A DNA stretch of 64,000 bases from M55B127 sp034521955 (lineage in GTDB: Bacteria > Bacillota > Halanaerobiia > Halanaerobiales > M55B127). Location: positions 124,001-188,000 of the forward strand of contig JAXHLT010000006.1 of the NCBI GenBank assembly GCA_034521955.1, written 5' to 3'. Below are positions 45,101 to 52,896 of the stretch, piece by piece. Within the stretch, counting starts at the first letter, position 1. The number at the start of each line of letters is the position of its first letter. The position numbers were made by a program, and so were the translations under genes. The notes below the pieces were generated by a model. The model had not been told where the DNA came from and did not search any database. It saw nothing but the letters and a program-made list of their open reading frames with translations.

Positions 45101-45708
45101 GAGGGATTTTTGTTCACAGGCTTTATGAGTTAAGCGGACTAAGTGAAGAACCTGAACAGTATTTAAATCAGGTAAAAGATGAGCTTAAAGTAGTAGATAT
45201 AAAAGAACAAACTAAAGATCAGTTAATCAGTCTTGTTAAAGGATTTCAAAACAGAGAAAAAAAGTATTTAAATGATAAACCAGAAATAGTAAAAACTTTT
45301 AATGAAAAACAGTTTACCTTAAACTATGAAAACTTTTATCTTAAAGGGATGATAGATAATATTTATCAGTATAAAGACAAAAATATTGAAATAATTGACT
45401 TTAAAACAAACAACATAAAAAAGAATGAAGTAAAAGAAGTTTCAAAGGGATATAAATTACAGCTTGAATCATATGTTTTAGCTGTATCTAAATTATTCAA
45501 CAAATCACAAATAAAATACAGGATTGAGTATTTGATTCCAGAAGTAAACTATAGTAAGATTTTAAAAAGAGATGATATATTAAAAATTGAAAAAAGAATC
45601 GAAAATATTGGAAACAAAATATCAAAAGCAAACTATAAAGAAGATTTTCCACTTAATACAGCCAGTGAATGTGAGTACTGTATATATGGAAAACTTTGTA
45701 ATAAGTAA
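42190..45708 (+). CDS. addA: AddAB helicase-nuclease, AddA subunit (UvrD-like, with PD-(D/E)XK nuclease)
   Basis: ATP-dependent helicase and nuclease of 1172 residues. Walker A is GAGAGSGKTRVLVSRF (about residue 23), Walker B MVDEFQDNNPVQ, then LVGDPKQSIYRFRGAD, LMSVHQSKGLEFPVV and FYVAITRAKDKLILSG, all UvrD motifs. The C-terminal nuclease has GMIDNIYQ and IEIIDFKTN. Unusually for AddA, it also carries a Fe-S cysteine set: RCPRLYYL and CEYCIYGKLC, with the same CX2CX5C spacing as in AddB. ATG 42190 overlaps addB by 8 nt, showing coupling. AddA is the best name because of the pair; a related UvrD-nuclease fusion is the alternative. Confidence 0.85.
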   Translation: MGNFNYTDEQEKAIMDLENDIILGAGAGSGKTRVLVSRFINLLKQKKAQVDQIMALTFTKKAAAEMQERIRKEIIKEEENSKDFNDKKYWHEQKINLNKSMISTFHSFAANILRQYPVISNLDPEFQVLEETEASELLDEVVNDIIENGLNDEKESIMTLVDTYGLYTLADKLKSIYFEMRKDNLDVDKLVEKTYQSLENDRSQREDIKFELIRLIEDLIYTFDNEGAGGKTKLKMENLKADWPKLKEIIRTTEDVEEKGFSEIIGIKDIIKGRLAQNLNDKAKEIRELIKSDQFKSYFILKRAEEIIKPLTEVIQDIDELYSLKKARASFLDFFDLQDRLIKVLKSNPELIESINDQYKYIMVDEFQDNNPVQEEIIYLLGQSSKINIFLVGDPKQSIYRFRGADVRVFNRQKEEIKKRNGEVYKLTKNFRSRPSILNFVNFLFEQILANDPEIDYDNLSSFRTENDKDIELNIISENHFEESLNSEKLRRIEAELLAQKAAHLIDNNDFLIEEDGQKRKIKPKDIAYLFQSLSNIQLYENALLNKNISVNVVNGRGFFNQQVITDLINLIKVIENTKRDFELTALLRSPLCGLDDNEIYWLNKEKENHLWNHILKAAEININQEKLKTVDRFVKSLKRAKKLKDIKNPYLLIKEVLETNNYRESLKGDPNYKQRWANLEKSLAMIKEIYHDRNASLSEVLEHFEKNKENETREGQAELKSKKGSVQLMSVHQSKGLEFPVVMIPDLQRGLIHHNNISDLLIDNKDGLGIKVSTNQYKLGTPLYNSLKEREKELELFEKIRLFYVAITRAKDKLILSGYSKSDRKLSFEKSKSWLDWLACYLNQNDFRTEETIELGEEKKKLSIQVNVVKDMNFITNSDIEIKDESNDYEINNWNDLKEWEKINPKIKDIKITNHNYKDELSVTGLLEYNRCPRLYYLRYIKNIPAIKSLQKNNFLDKGSSSSSMDPLTRGIFVHRLYELSGLSEEPEQYLNQVKDELKVVDIKEQTKDQLISLVKGFQNREKKYLNDKPEIVKTFNEKQFTLNYENFYLKGMIDNIYQYKDKNIEIIDFKTNNIKKNEVKEVSKGYKLQLESYVLAVSKLFNKSQIKYRIEYLIPEVNYSKILKRDDILKIEKRIENIGNKISKANYKEDFPLNTASECEYCIYGKLCNK

Positions 45709-45737
45709 CTTTTAATTTTGAGGGGGAAGTAAAAAAT

Positions 45738-46601
45738 ATGAAAGTAAAAAAAGCAGTAATACCTGCAGCAGGATTGGGTACAAGATTTTTACCTGCTACA
45801 AAAGCACAGCCTAAAGAAATGCTACCTATTGTTGATAAACCTGCAATTCAGTACATAATTGAAGAGGTAGTTGATTCTGGTATTGAAGAAATTTTAATAA
45901 TTACCGGGAAACATAAAAAAAGTATTGCAGACCATTTTGATAGAAATATTGAACTTGAGATGGCTTTAAAAGAAAAACAAAAAGATGAACTCTTAGAAGT
46001 AGTAGAAGATATTTCTTCTTTAGTTGATATTCATTATGTAAGACAGAAAAAGCCGAAAGGTCTAGGACATGCAATCCATTGTGCTAAAACCTTTGTTGGA
46101 AATGATCCTTTTGCCGTACTTTTAGGAGATGATATTGTAGTCTCTAAAAAACCGGTCGTTCAACAGATGGCTGAAATTTATGAAGAACAAGAAAAACCTC
46201 TAATTGGAGTACAGAAAGTACCTCATAAAGATGTGTCTAAATACGGAGTAGTGAAGTATAAAAGCCAAAAGGATAAGCTGTATGAAGTTGATAAATTGGT
46301 AGAAAAGCCACCTGTTGATGAAGCTCCTTCTGATCTGGCTATAATGGGTAGATATATAATAACTCCCGATATTTTTGAAATATTAGAAAACACAAAACCG
46401 GGTAAAGGAGGAGAAATACAGCTAACAGACGCATTAAATGAACTTGCCCAAAGAAGAGCAGTTCAAGCCTATGAATTTGATGGAAAAAGATATGATGTTG
46501 GTAATAAATTAGGATTCTTAAAAGCAACCGTAGAATTTGCACTTGAACGTGAAGATCTATCAGGTGAATTTAGAAAATACTTAAAAGAATTATTAAAATA
46601 A
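45738..46601 (+). CDS. galU: UTP-glucose-1-phosphate uridylyltransferase
   Basis: Makes UDP-glucose from UTP and glucose-1-phosphate in the cytoplasm. The 287-residue product has the nucleotide-binding start VIPAAGLGTRFLPATKA, PKEMLPIVDKPAIQYI and LGDDIVVSKKP, the typical GalU motifs. ATG follows GAGGGGGA. It is 30 nt after addA and 23 nt before a FadL/PorV-like gene. With the phosphoglucomutase at 36721 it forms a route from glucose-6-phosphate to UDP-glucose for surface glycans. Confidence 0.95.
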   Translation: MKVKKAVIPAAGLGTRFLPATKAQPKEMLPIVDKPAIQYIIEEVVDSGIEEILIITGKHKKSIADHFDRNIELEMALKEKQKDELLEVVEDISSLVDIHYVRQKKPKGLGHAIHCAKTFVGNDPFAVLLGDDIVVSKKPVVQQMAEIYEEQEKPLIGVQKVPHKDVSKYGVVKYKSQKDKLYEVDKLVEKPPVDEAPSDLAIMGRYIITPDIFEILENTKPGKGGEIQLTDALNELAQRRAVQAYEFDGKRYDVGNKLGFLKATVEFALEREDLSGEFRKYLKELLK

Positions 46602-46623
46602 TTAAAACAGGAGATGATTACTT

Positions 46624-47730
46624 ATGAAAAAAATTTCAATTACAATTTTAGTATTAGTTTTTGTTATGGCTTTTAGTTTTAATACTGCCGCATATGAAAC
46701 TGCTAAGTCATATGGTATGGGTGGGGCTTATACCGGATTAGCAGATGATGCAACAGCAATGTTATATAACCCAGCTGGATTAAGTGACAGTGGATTCATT
46801 GGACTACAGTTAGACTTTGGTATTGGTGCTTCAGATACTTCTAAAATTAGTGACTTAATGGAAGATATTGAGTATCTCTCAGAAGACTTTGATGCTGAAA
46901 CAGCTAAAGATTTAGATACAATATTTGCTGAATTTCCAGTTATTGATATAGAAGGCGGACTTTTTGCAGGAGGAAACTTCTCTTCCTTTGGAGTAGGTCT
47001 TAATATTGATAATAAGTTTAATACAGAGAAAGTATCTGCTGATGTAATTAATGCAACTAATATTACAAACACCTCAGGTATCTTAAGTATCAGTCGTAAA
47101 GTAGAAACAAGTTATGATGAGATACTTGGACTTGCTTATGGTGTTAATATCAAAACAATGAAGACAAACTATATTAATGTTGAACTAGATAAGTCGGATT
47201 TGGCTAATGCCAATACTATTGTAAATGCAGAAGGTAGTGGAGTTGGTATAGATGCAGGTGTGATGGTAAATGTAACACAGCGTGTTAAAATGGGAGCAAG
47301 CTTTAATAATCTTTTAGCTCCTTCATATGATTTAGATGGAAAAAAAGAAGTATATGGTTTTAATGAAAGTACTGGTCAATGGGATACAGAACCTACAGTA
47401 AGCAACTTTAGCGAAGAGTATACACCTGAGAAAAGCTACAGGATAGGTGCTTCTGTTGATATTCCTGTTCTTAATGCTATAGTATTAGGAGATATTGAAA
47501 ACTATACTGAAAGTGGAGAAACTATAGTACACTTAGGTTTTGAAAAAGGTCTATTATTTAATGGTTTATCTGTTAGAGGTGGAATGTACAGTGGCTCAGA
47601 GAGCAAACCTACTTATACATTAGGTATGGGACTTAACTTAGCTGCCCTTCACTTTGATGCAGCATTAGGAAGTAATGATGGCTTTAAAGATAATCTTAAT
47701 GGTGCCTTATCACTAAACTTTCAGTTTTAA
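46624..47730 (+). CDS. FadL/PorV-like outer-membrane barrel protein
   Basis: The 368-residue precursor has a signal peptide (FNTAA-Y, about residue 23). The mature start SYGMGGAYTGLADDATAM followed by YNPAGL is the marker of the FadL/OMPP1/PorV superfamily, where an N-terminal hatch leads into a 14-strand barrel. Strands continue to the end ALSLNFQF, a proper barrel terminus. The substrate cannot be told; hydrophobic compound uptake and surface-protein shuttling are both known in the superfamily. It follows galU by 23 nt and is closed by a strong terminator. Confidence 0.78.
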   Translation: MKKISITILVLVFVMAFSFNTAAYETAKSYGMGGAYTGLADDATAMLYNPAGLSDSGFIGLQLDFGIGASDTSKISDLMEDIEYLSEDFDAETAKDLDTIFAEFPVIDIEGGLFAGGNFSSFGVGLNIDNKFNTEKVSADVINATNITNTSGILSISRKVETSYDEILGLAYGVNIKTMKTNYINVELDKSDLANANTIVNAEGSGVGIDAGVMVNVTQRVKMGASFNNLLAPSYDLDGKKEVYGFNESTGQWDTEPTVSNFSEEYTPEKSYRIGASVDIPVLNAIVLGDIENYTESGETIVHLGFEKGLLFNGLSVRGGMYSGSESKPTYTLGMGLNLAALHFDAALGSNDGFKDNLNGALSLNFQF

Positions 47731-47757
47731 TTAAACTAAATAAAGATTAAAAGTATA

Positions 47758-47800
47758 AATCCTCAGTAATGATTTAGATCATATTTCTGAGGATTTTCTA
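47758..47800 (+). terminator. Rho-independent terminator
   Basis: AAATCCTCAG (47758-47767) pairs perfectly with CTGAGGATTT (47787-47796), with an inner ATGAT/ATCAT stem, then TCTATG. A long, stable hairpin closing the galU unit. Confidence 0.85.
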
Positions 47801-47911
47801 TGTTTTATGAGTTGTTCTCATTTAGTTGCAGGATTTTCTACGAAGTGATAAGATATAGTATAAGGTAAATAAAAAATGTTTTCATTATATCAAGAAATGT
47901 GGGGGCTATTA

Positions 47912-48478
47912 ATGGTAATATTTATGGTAGTAGTTTCATACTTAATTGGCTCATTATCAATGGCTAAGATATTAGCCAGAAAAAAGAATATAAATTTAAG
48001 TACAGTTGGAACAAAAAACCCCGGTGCATATAATGTGTATAATCAAATTGGACCCAAATGGGGTATAAGTTCTGCTGCCTTTGATATTTTAAAAGGTTTT
48101 ATTCCAGTGGTCTTTAGTAAGATTGTTTTAAACTTTGATTTTTCATATCTATTATTAATAACATTGGCCGCTGTTATGGGACATATGTGGCCTTTATACT
48201 ATAAATTAGATGGTGGTAGAGGTTTAGCTACTACAATGGGTGTATTAATAGTCTGGGACTTTTATTTGGCCTTATTTATTCTTATAATTGCTGGTTTAAT
48301 AGCATACTGGTCAAGATATTTTTCAGAGTTAAAACCAAGAATATCACTTGTATTACTCCCACTTTTTTCTGTAACTGCATATTATATAAGGTTTGATAAA
48401 GGATTAGTATTGTTAGGAATATATTTAGCTTTAATAGTATATTTGAAAGCAATTCAGTTTAGATATAAAAGTAGTTAA
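47912..48478 (+). CDS. PlsY-like acyl-phosphate:glycerol-3-phosphate acyltransferase
   Basis: Membrane enzyme of the PlsY family, which starts phospholipid synthesis by acylating glycerol-3-phosphate from acyl-phosphate. The 188-residue chain has five or more helices and the three PlsY motifs in modified form: YLIGSLSMAKILA with VGTKNPGAYNVYN, DILKGFIPVV and GHMWPLYYKLDGGRGLAT. Changes such as KNPGAYN for the usual GNIGATN suggest a divergent paralogue with possibly another substrate. GTGGGGG at 47899-47905 favours ATG 47912 over ATG 47876, whose ribosome site is poor. An AlkP-superfamily gene follows after 19 nt. Confidence 0.78.
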   Translation: MVIFMVVVSYLIGSLSMAKILARKKNINLSTVGTKNPGAYNVYNQIGPKWGISSAAFDILKGFIPVVFSKIVLNFDFSYLLLITLAAVMGHMWPLYYKLDGGRGLATTMGVLIVWDFYLALFILIIAGLIAYWSRYFSELKPRISLVLLPLFSVTAYYIRFDKGLVLLGIYLALIVYLKAIQFRYKSS

Positions 48479-48497
48479 TCTAGAAAGGAGTACAGTT

Positions 48498-50138
48498 ATG
48501 ACAGATAGGATATTAACGATTGGTATAGATGGTGGCGAAATGTCACTGATCGATAAATGGATGGAAAATGGAGAACTACCGAACTTAAAAAGTATTAAGG
48601 AAAATGGTGCCACTGGTCCATTAAGAAGTACAATTCCTCCGATTACCGGAGCGGCCTGGTCATCTTTTCAAACTGGAACAAATCCAGGAAAGCATGGAGC
48701 ATTCAACTGGTTTAAAAGAAGTGAGGGTGAATATAACGCAGAACCGGTAACAGCACTTGATATTAAAGAACCAACTCTGTGGAAAGTATTAAATACCTTT
48801 AAAAAGAAGGTTGGTTTAATTGGAGTTCCGGTTACAACTCCACCTGAAAAAGTGGAAAACTTTATGATACCCGGTCTTTTAACAACTAAAAACGCCCGTG
48901 TCCAGAGTTATCCGGAAGACTTAATTGATCATGTAAAAGAAATTGCTCCAAACTTTAAATTTTCACCTAAAGAGTGGACAAGAGGTTATGATGTTAAGGA
49001 CTGGATTATGGAGATGGAACAAGATATAAAAGAAAAAACAGAACTAACCAAACAACTTATGATCGAAAAAGACTGGCAGTTTTTTATGGTTCACTTCATG
49101 GAAAGTGACCAGGTTCAACACTATCTCTGGCATGAGTTAGATGGTGAAGAAAGATATATATTTAGAATATATAAGGCGATTGATGATGCGATTGGTGAAC
49201 TTAGAGAGTTTTTAGATGAGGATGATACCTTATTTGTAATGTCTGATCATGGTTTTGGAGAACTTAAATATAACTTTCATATTGATACCTGGTTGTTAAA
49301 TGAAGGATATATTGAGTTAAAAAAGAATTTTATTACTCAGTTCAAAAAGATCTTTTTCAAACTGGGTTTAACTAAAGAAGCATTACTTCCAATCGGTGAA
49401 TATATTTATCCACCGTTAAGAAAGCTTGGTTTAGTAGAAACAGCAGTTGATCTAGCTAGTAATCCTTTTTTAGAGTGGTTATTTATCTCTTCAACCAATG
49501 TAAATTGGAAAAAGTCTCTTGCCTATACTCACAGTGAGATTGGTCATGTCTTTTTAAATGTTAAAGATCGTGATCCAGAAGGTGTGATTGAAAAAGAAAA
49601 CTATGAACAAATTAGAGATGAAATAATAGAAAAATTAAAGGCCTTTGAAAATCCTTTTACCGGAAAAAAGATAGTTACTGAAGTATATAAGGGAGAAGAA
49701 ATATACCATGGTAATATGTCATCAAATGCTCCAGATATAGTATTTATACCTGATGATATGTCTGTACTGGGTAAAGGTGCTTATCAGTTCTTATCAAATA
49801 AGAATATTAGTAAAACACAAAATCAAACCGGTCATCACAGAATGGATGGAATATTTTTTGCTGAAGGACCTGAGATTAATAAAAATAGCGTTGTTAAGGG
49901 AGCACATATCATGGATTTAGCCCCTACAATTTTATATTTATTAGACCTGCCTATATTGGACTCAATGGATGGTAAGGTTTTAGATGAAATATTAGATGAA
50001 GACTTTGTAGAAAAAACAGAGAAACTATATGTAAGTAAATCAGATATTGGTTTAGAGAAAAACTTAAGAGAAAATCTCTTCAAAAATGACATTGATGATA
50101 AAAAGGATAGATTAAAAGGATTAGGTTATGTATCTTAA
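48498..50138 (+). CDS. Alkaline-phosphatase superfamily phosphodiesterase
   Basis: Metal-dependent hydrolase of the nucleotide pyrophosphatase/phosphodiesterase type, 546 residues. Metal ligands and nucleophile are visible: IGIDGGEMSL (Asp), PITGAAWSSFQTGTNPGKHG (Thr or Ser nucleophile region), VMSDHGFGELK (Asp-His) and TGHHRMDGIFFAEGP (His). There is no signal peptide or membrane helix, so it appears cytoplasmic. Start ATG follows AAAGGAG. The gene lies between a PlsY-like gene and a hydroxyacid dehydrogenase, all spaced 6-20 nt, so an operon is likely; a lipid- or phosphonate-linked substrate is possible but not shown. Confidence 0.82.
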   Translation: MTDRILTIGIDGGEMSLIDKWMENGELPNLKSIKENGATGPLRSTIPPITGAAWSSFQTGTNPGKHGAFNWFKRSEGEYNAEPVTALDIKEPTLWKVLNTFKKKVGLIGVPVTTPPEKVENFMIPGLLTTKNARVQSYPEDLIDHVKEIAPNFKFSPKEWTRGYDVKDWIMEMEQDIKEKTELTKQLMIEKDWQFFMVHFMESDQVQHYLWHELDGEERYIFRIYKAIDDAIGELREFLDEDDTLFVMSDHGFGELKYNFHIDTWLLNEGYIELKKNFITQFKKIFFKLGLTKEALLPIGEYIYPPLRKLGLVETAVDLASNPFLEWLFISSTNVNWKKSLAYTHSEIGHVFLNVKDRDPEGVIEKENYEQIRDEIIEKLKAFENPFTGKKIVTEVYKGEEIYHGNMSSNAPDIVFIPDDMSVLGKGAYQFLSNKNISKTQNQTGHHRMDGIFFAEGPEINKNSVVKGAHIMDLAPTILYLLDLPILDSMDGKVLDEILDEDFVEKTEKLYVSKSDIGLEKNLRENLFKNDIDDKKDRLKGLGYVS

Positions 50139-50153
50139 AGTGAGGTGGCCAAA

Positions 50154-51116
50154 TTGAAAGTACTTTTTAGTTTTGACTTAAAAGATAAGTATTTAGATTC
50201 TATAAAAGAAAATTTTTCTGAGCTTGAAATAATTAAATCTGAAGATGAGAGTGTATTAAAAAAAGAAATTAAAGATACAGATGTATTAGTTGCTATGTTA
50301 TTAAGAAAGTTTGATAGTGATTTAATCAAGATGGGCAATAACTTAAAGTGGATTCAATCCTGGTCAGCAGGAGTAGATAAGTTTTTAGAAGATGGAAACT
50401 TTAAATATCTAAAAGAAAACAATATTCAATTAACTTCAGTTCGAGGTATCCACAGGCATAGTATGTCTGAACAGGTTATTGGATATATGATATCTTTTAC
50501 CAGAAGATTTCATGAACTTTATGAACTACAGAAAAAAAGAGAATGGAATCGTTTAAAAGTACAGTATTTAAAAGATAAAACACTTGCTGTTTTCGGACTG
50601 GGTGCAGTTGGTAAAGCGGTTGCAAAAAAGGCCAGTGTTTTTAATATGCAGACAGTTGGTGTAAAAAGAAATACAGAGGTAGATATACCTTATGTTAATA
50701 AGATATATAGTCCTAAAGAAACTAAAAAAGTATTAGAAATGTCAGACTTTGTAGTTGTAACAATGCCCCTAACTGAAGAGACCAGAGGCTTTTTTGGTGA
50801 AAAAGAATTTAAAGCAATGTCTAAAGATGCTTATTTTATAAATGTAGCCCGGGGAGAAATAGTAAAACAAAAAGAGTTAGTTAAAGCCCTAGAAAACAAG
50901 GAAATAGCAGGAGCTGCTTTAGATGTTTTTACAGAAGAGCCCCTACCTAAAAATTCGACTTTATATGAACTGGATAATGTAATAATAACTCCTCATACAT
51001 CTGGGCTTTTCCCAGATTATAATAAGGAAGCTGTAAAGGTATTTAAAAACAACTTAAGACTGTTTTTAGAAAACGAAAGTTTAGTTAATTTAATTAATCC
51101 TGATCGACAGTATTAA
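50154..51116 (+). CDS. D-isomer-specific 2-hydroxyacid dehydrogenase
   Basis: NAD-dependent oxidoreductase of 320 residues. The Rossmann glycines are in FGLGAVGKAVAKKA, and the catalytic residues in INVARGEIV (Arg), DVFTEEPLP (Glu) and ITPHTSG (His). The substrate could be glyoxylate, hydroxypyruvate or another 2-keto acid. GAGGTGG at 50142-50148 favours TTG 50154 over the overlapping in-frame GTG 50145. Its 3' end overlaps the convergent radical SAM gene by 23 nt, so no separate terminator exists between them. Confidence 0.88.
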   Translation: MKVLFSFDLKDKYLDSIKENFSELEIIKSEDESVLKKEIKDTDVLVAMLLRKFDSDLIKMGNNLKWIQSWSAGVDKFLEDGNFKYLKENNIQLTSVRGIHRHSMSEQVIGYMISFTRRFHELYELQKKREWNRLKVQYLKDKTLAVFGLGAVGKAVAKKASVFNMQTVGVKRNTEVDIPYVNKIYSPKETKKVLEMSDFVVVTMPLTEETRGFFGEKEFKAMSKDAYFINVARGEIVKQKELVKALENKEIAGAALDVFTEEPLPKNSTLYELDNVIITPHTSGLFPDYNKEAVKVFKNNLRLFLENESLVNLINPDRQY

Positions 51117-52731
51117 AAAGAGTCGTTAAAGTATCTTTAGTATTTTGATTATCAATAAGTTTTAATACATCTTTAAAAGAAGAGGGTTTTTCTAAAAATA
51201 TATTAGAAGCCCTCTTTTTTCCTATTCCCGGTATAAAAGATAGTTGATCTGCTGTAAGGTCATATATATCAGTCGGCCATGGTATACCTGTTATAGAACG
51301 ATATCCGTGGTCAATTATCTTTATATCATAAAATTTATTTAACTTTAGTTTACCGGGTACAGCAACTAAAATTGGATAGGTTCCCAGCTGTCTGCCGTAA
51401 CTTAGTTTACCCTTAACTTTTTCAATTAATACATCTTTTAGAACTGTATTGGTTGGAAACACTCTTTTTAACATTGGTTTATTAATTTCTTTATTAACTT
51501 TCTTTTTATATTCTTCAAATTTGTTTTTATCAATACTTTCAACAGGATAGTTATTGATTTGAACGACCTGTCTAATATTAATTCTTCTTAACATTAAACC
51601 ACGATCATAAACTTCTTTTAAGAAGTTATAGTTATAGTCCATGGTTTCTTTTCTTTCGCCAATTAGACCGTGTAAGAAGTTTATCCCTGGGAGTAGTTTA
51701 GAAACACCGTTTTTTCTTTTGCCACCGATTTCATTTAATAGTTCAATTGCTTCTAAAGCAACTTCGCTGTTAGCCTCAATATTATTTTTTTCTAATACTT
51801 TTGGATCTGCTGATTCAAGCCCAAAAGCAGCTGTATCACCTTCTGTGTTATACTTAGTAATGATTTCTAATATTTTTTTTGCTTGTTCTTTTTGATTAAT
51901 TAAAGTAGCCGGATTAATATTATCTAGATGGAGAACTTTTAAATCAGGATCTGCTTGATTAATGCCTTGGTAAAGTTTTTCCATAATTTTTGGTTTGAGT
52001 TTGTTGTTTTGATCAGTTGCATATGATAGTATATCGGTTTGGCAGCCCAGGCGGTAATAATGATTACCTAAATCAGCTAAACTTTTTACTTCACTTATTA
52101 TTTCCTGTGGTGTTCTTCTGTAATGAAGTTTTTTAAGTCTTTCACTGCAAAAAGTGCAGTGTTTACTTCGCGGACAGCCTCTAAAGGTTTCCAGTTCACA
52201 GACAATATTAGGGTAAGAGGGATGTCTTTTTGTAAGTTTAGCACCCAAGTTAGCCCATTTTGAAATATTTTTACCAGCTTCATTTGTAAGTTGATCTAAA
52301 CTTATATCTTTTAATCTACTGTATAAATCAAAGGCTGCTGTTTCTTTAGTTAAGAAATCAAAGCCTTTTAATTTGTTTTTAACTAATGTGATAGGACCCC
52401 CTAAAACCTTTGTAGGATAAAATATTTTTTGACCCAATCTTTTAATTTCAGCAAGGGAGATGGGTCGTCCTCCAAGGTAGTTACCGGGTACAGTTGTTCC
52501 CGCGATTATAATAAATAGATCATGGGTTTCAATCTTTTCAATATTTTCATCCCAGTTTGTTCTAAACTCATCAATTGTCTTGTAATCAATATACTCTTCA
52601 GGTATACCCGAGTCCAGTAATGCCCCATATACATATCTAATATGAGGTGAGATATATGGTGGAACACCTAAACAGGATGGTTCATCTAGGTATCCATCTA
52701 ATAAAAATGTTCTTATTTTTTTAGTACTCAT
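51094..52731 (-). CDS. Radical SAM protein with C-terminal helix-hairpin-helix, archaeal-like
   Basis: Product of 545 residues with an N-terminal B12-binding-like region (about 1-150), a radical SAM barrel and a C-terminal tail. The Fe-S site is ETFRGCPRSKHCTFCSE, a CX5CX2C spacing instead of the usual CX3CX2C. The C-terminus has a small beta domain (IKIIDHGYRSITGIP) and a helix-hairpin-helix motif, LSFIPGIGKKRASNIFLEK, suggesting nucleic acid binding. I recall this plan mainly from archaeal proteins, so transfer is possible. The reaction is unknown. Start ATG at 52731 lies behind AAGGAGC. It is a single gene. Confidence 0.8.
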   Translation of the reverse strand: MSTKKIRTFLLDGYLDEPSCLGVPPYISPHIRYVYGALLDSGIPEEYIDYKTIDEFRTNWDENIEKIETHDLFIIIAGTTVPGNYLGGRPISLAEIKRLGQKIFYPTKVLGGPITLVKNKLKGFDFLTKETAAFDLYSRLKDISLDQLTNEAGKNISKWANLGAKLTKRHPSYPNIVCELETFRGCPRSKHCTFCSERLKKLHYRRTPQEIISEVKSLADLGNHYYRLGCQTDILSYATDQNNKLKPKIMEKLYQGINQADPDLKVLHLDNINPATLINQKEQAKKILEIITKYNTEGDTAAFGLESADPKVLEKNNIEANSEVALEAIELLNEIGGKRKNGVSKLLPGINFLHGLIGERKETMDYNYNFLKEVYDRGLMLRRINIRQVVQINNYPVESIDKNKFEEYKKKVNKEINKPMLKRVFPTNTVLKDVLIEKVKGKLSYGRQLGTYPILVAVPGKLKLNKFYDIKIIDHGYRSITGIPWPTDIYDLTADQLSFIPGIGKKRASNIFLEKPSSFKDVLKLIDNQNTKDTLTTLFNTVDQD

Positions 52732-52896
52732 ATTAAAAGCTCCTTAGTTAATTTGTTCTTATTATAAATCAAATGACTTGAATTTGTCTAATAAATAAAA
52801 AGGATTTTTGTAAATTAGAATAAATATATTATGTAGAGAAGATAATATTATTATAAAAAATATAAATACATATTATTTAAATAGGAGGTTTTTTAA

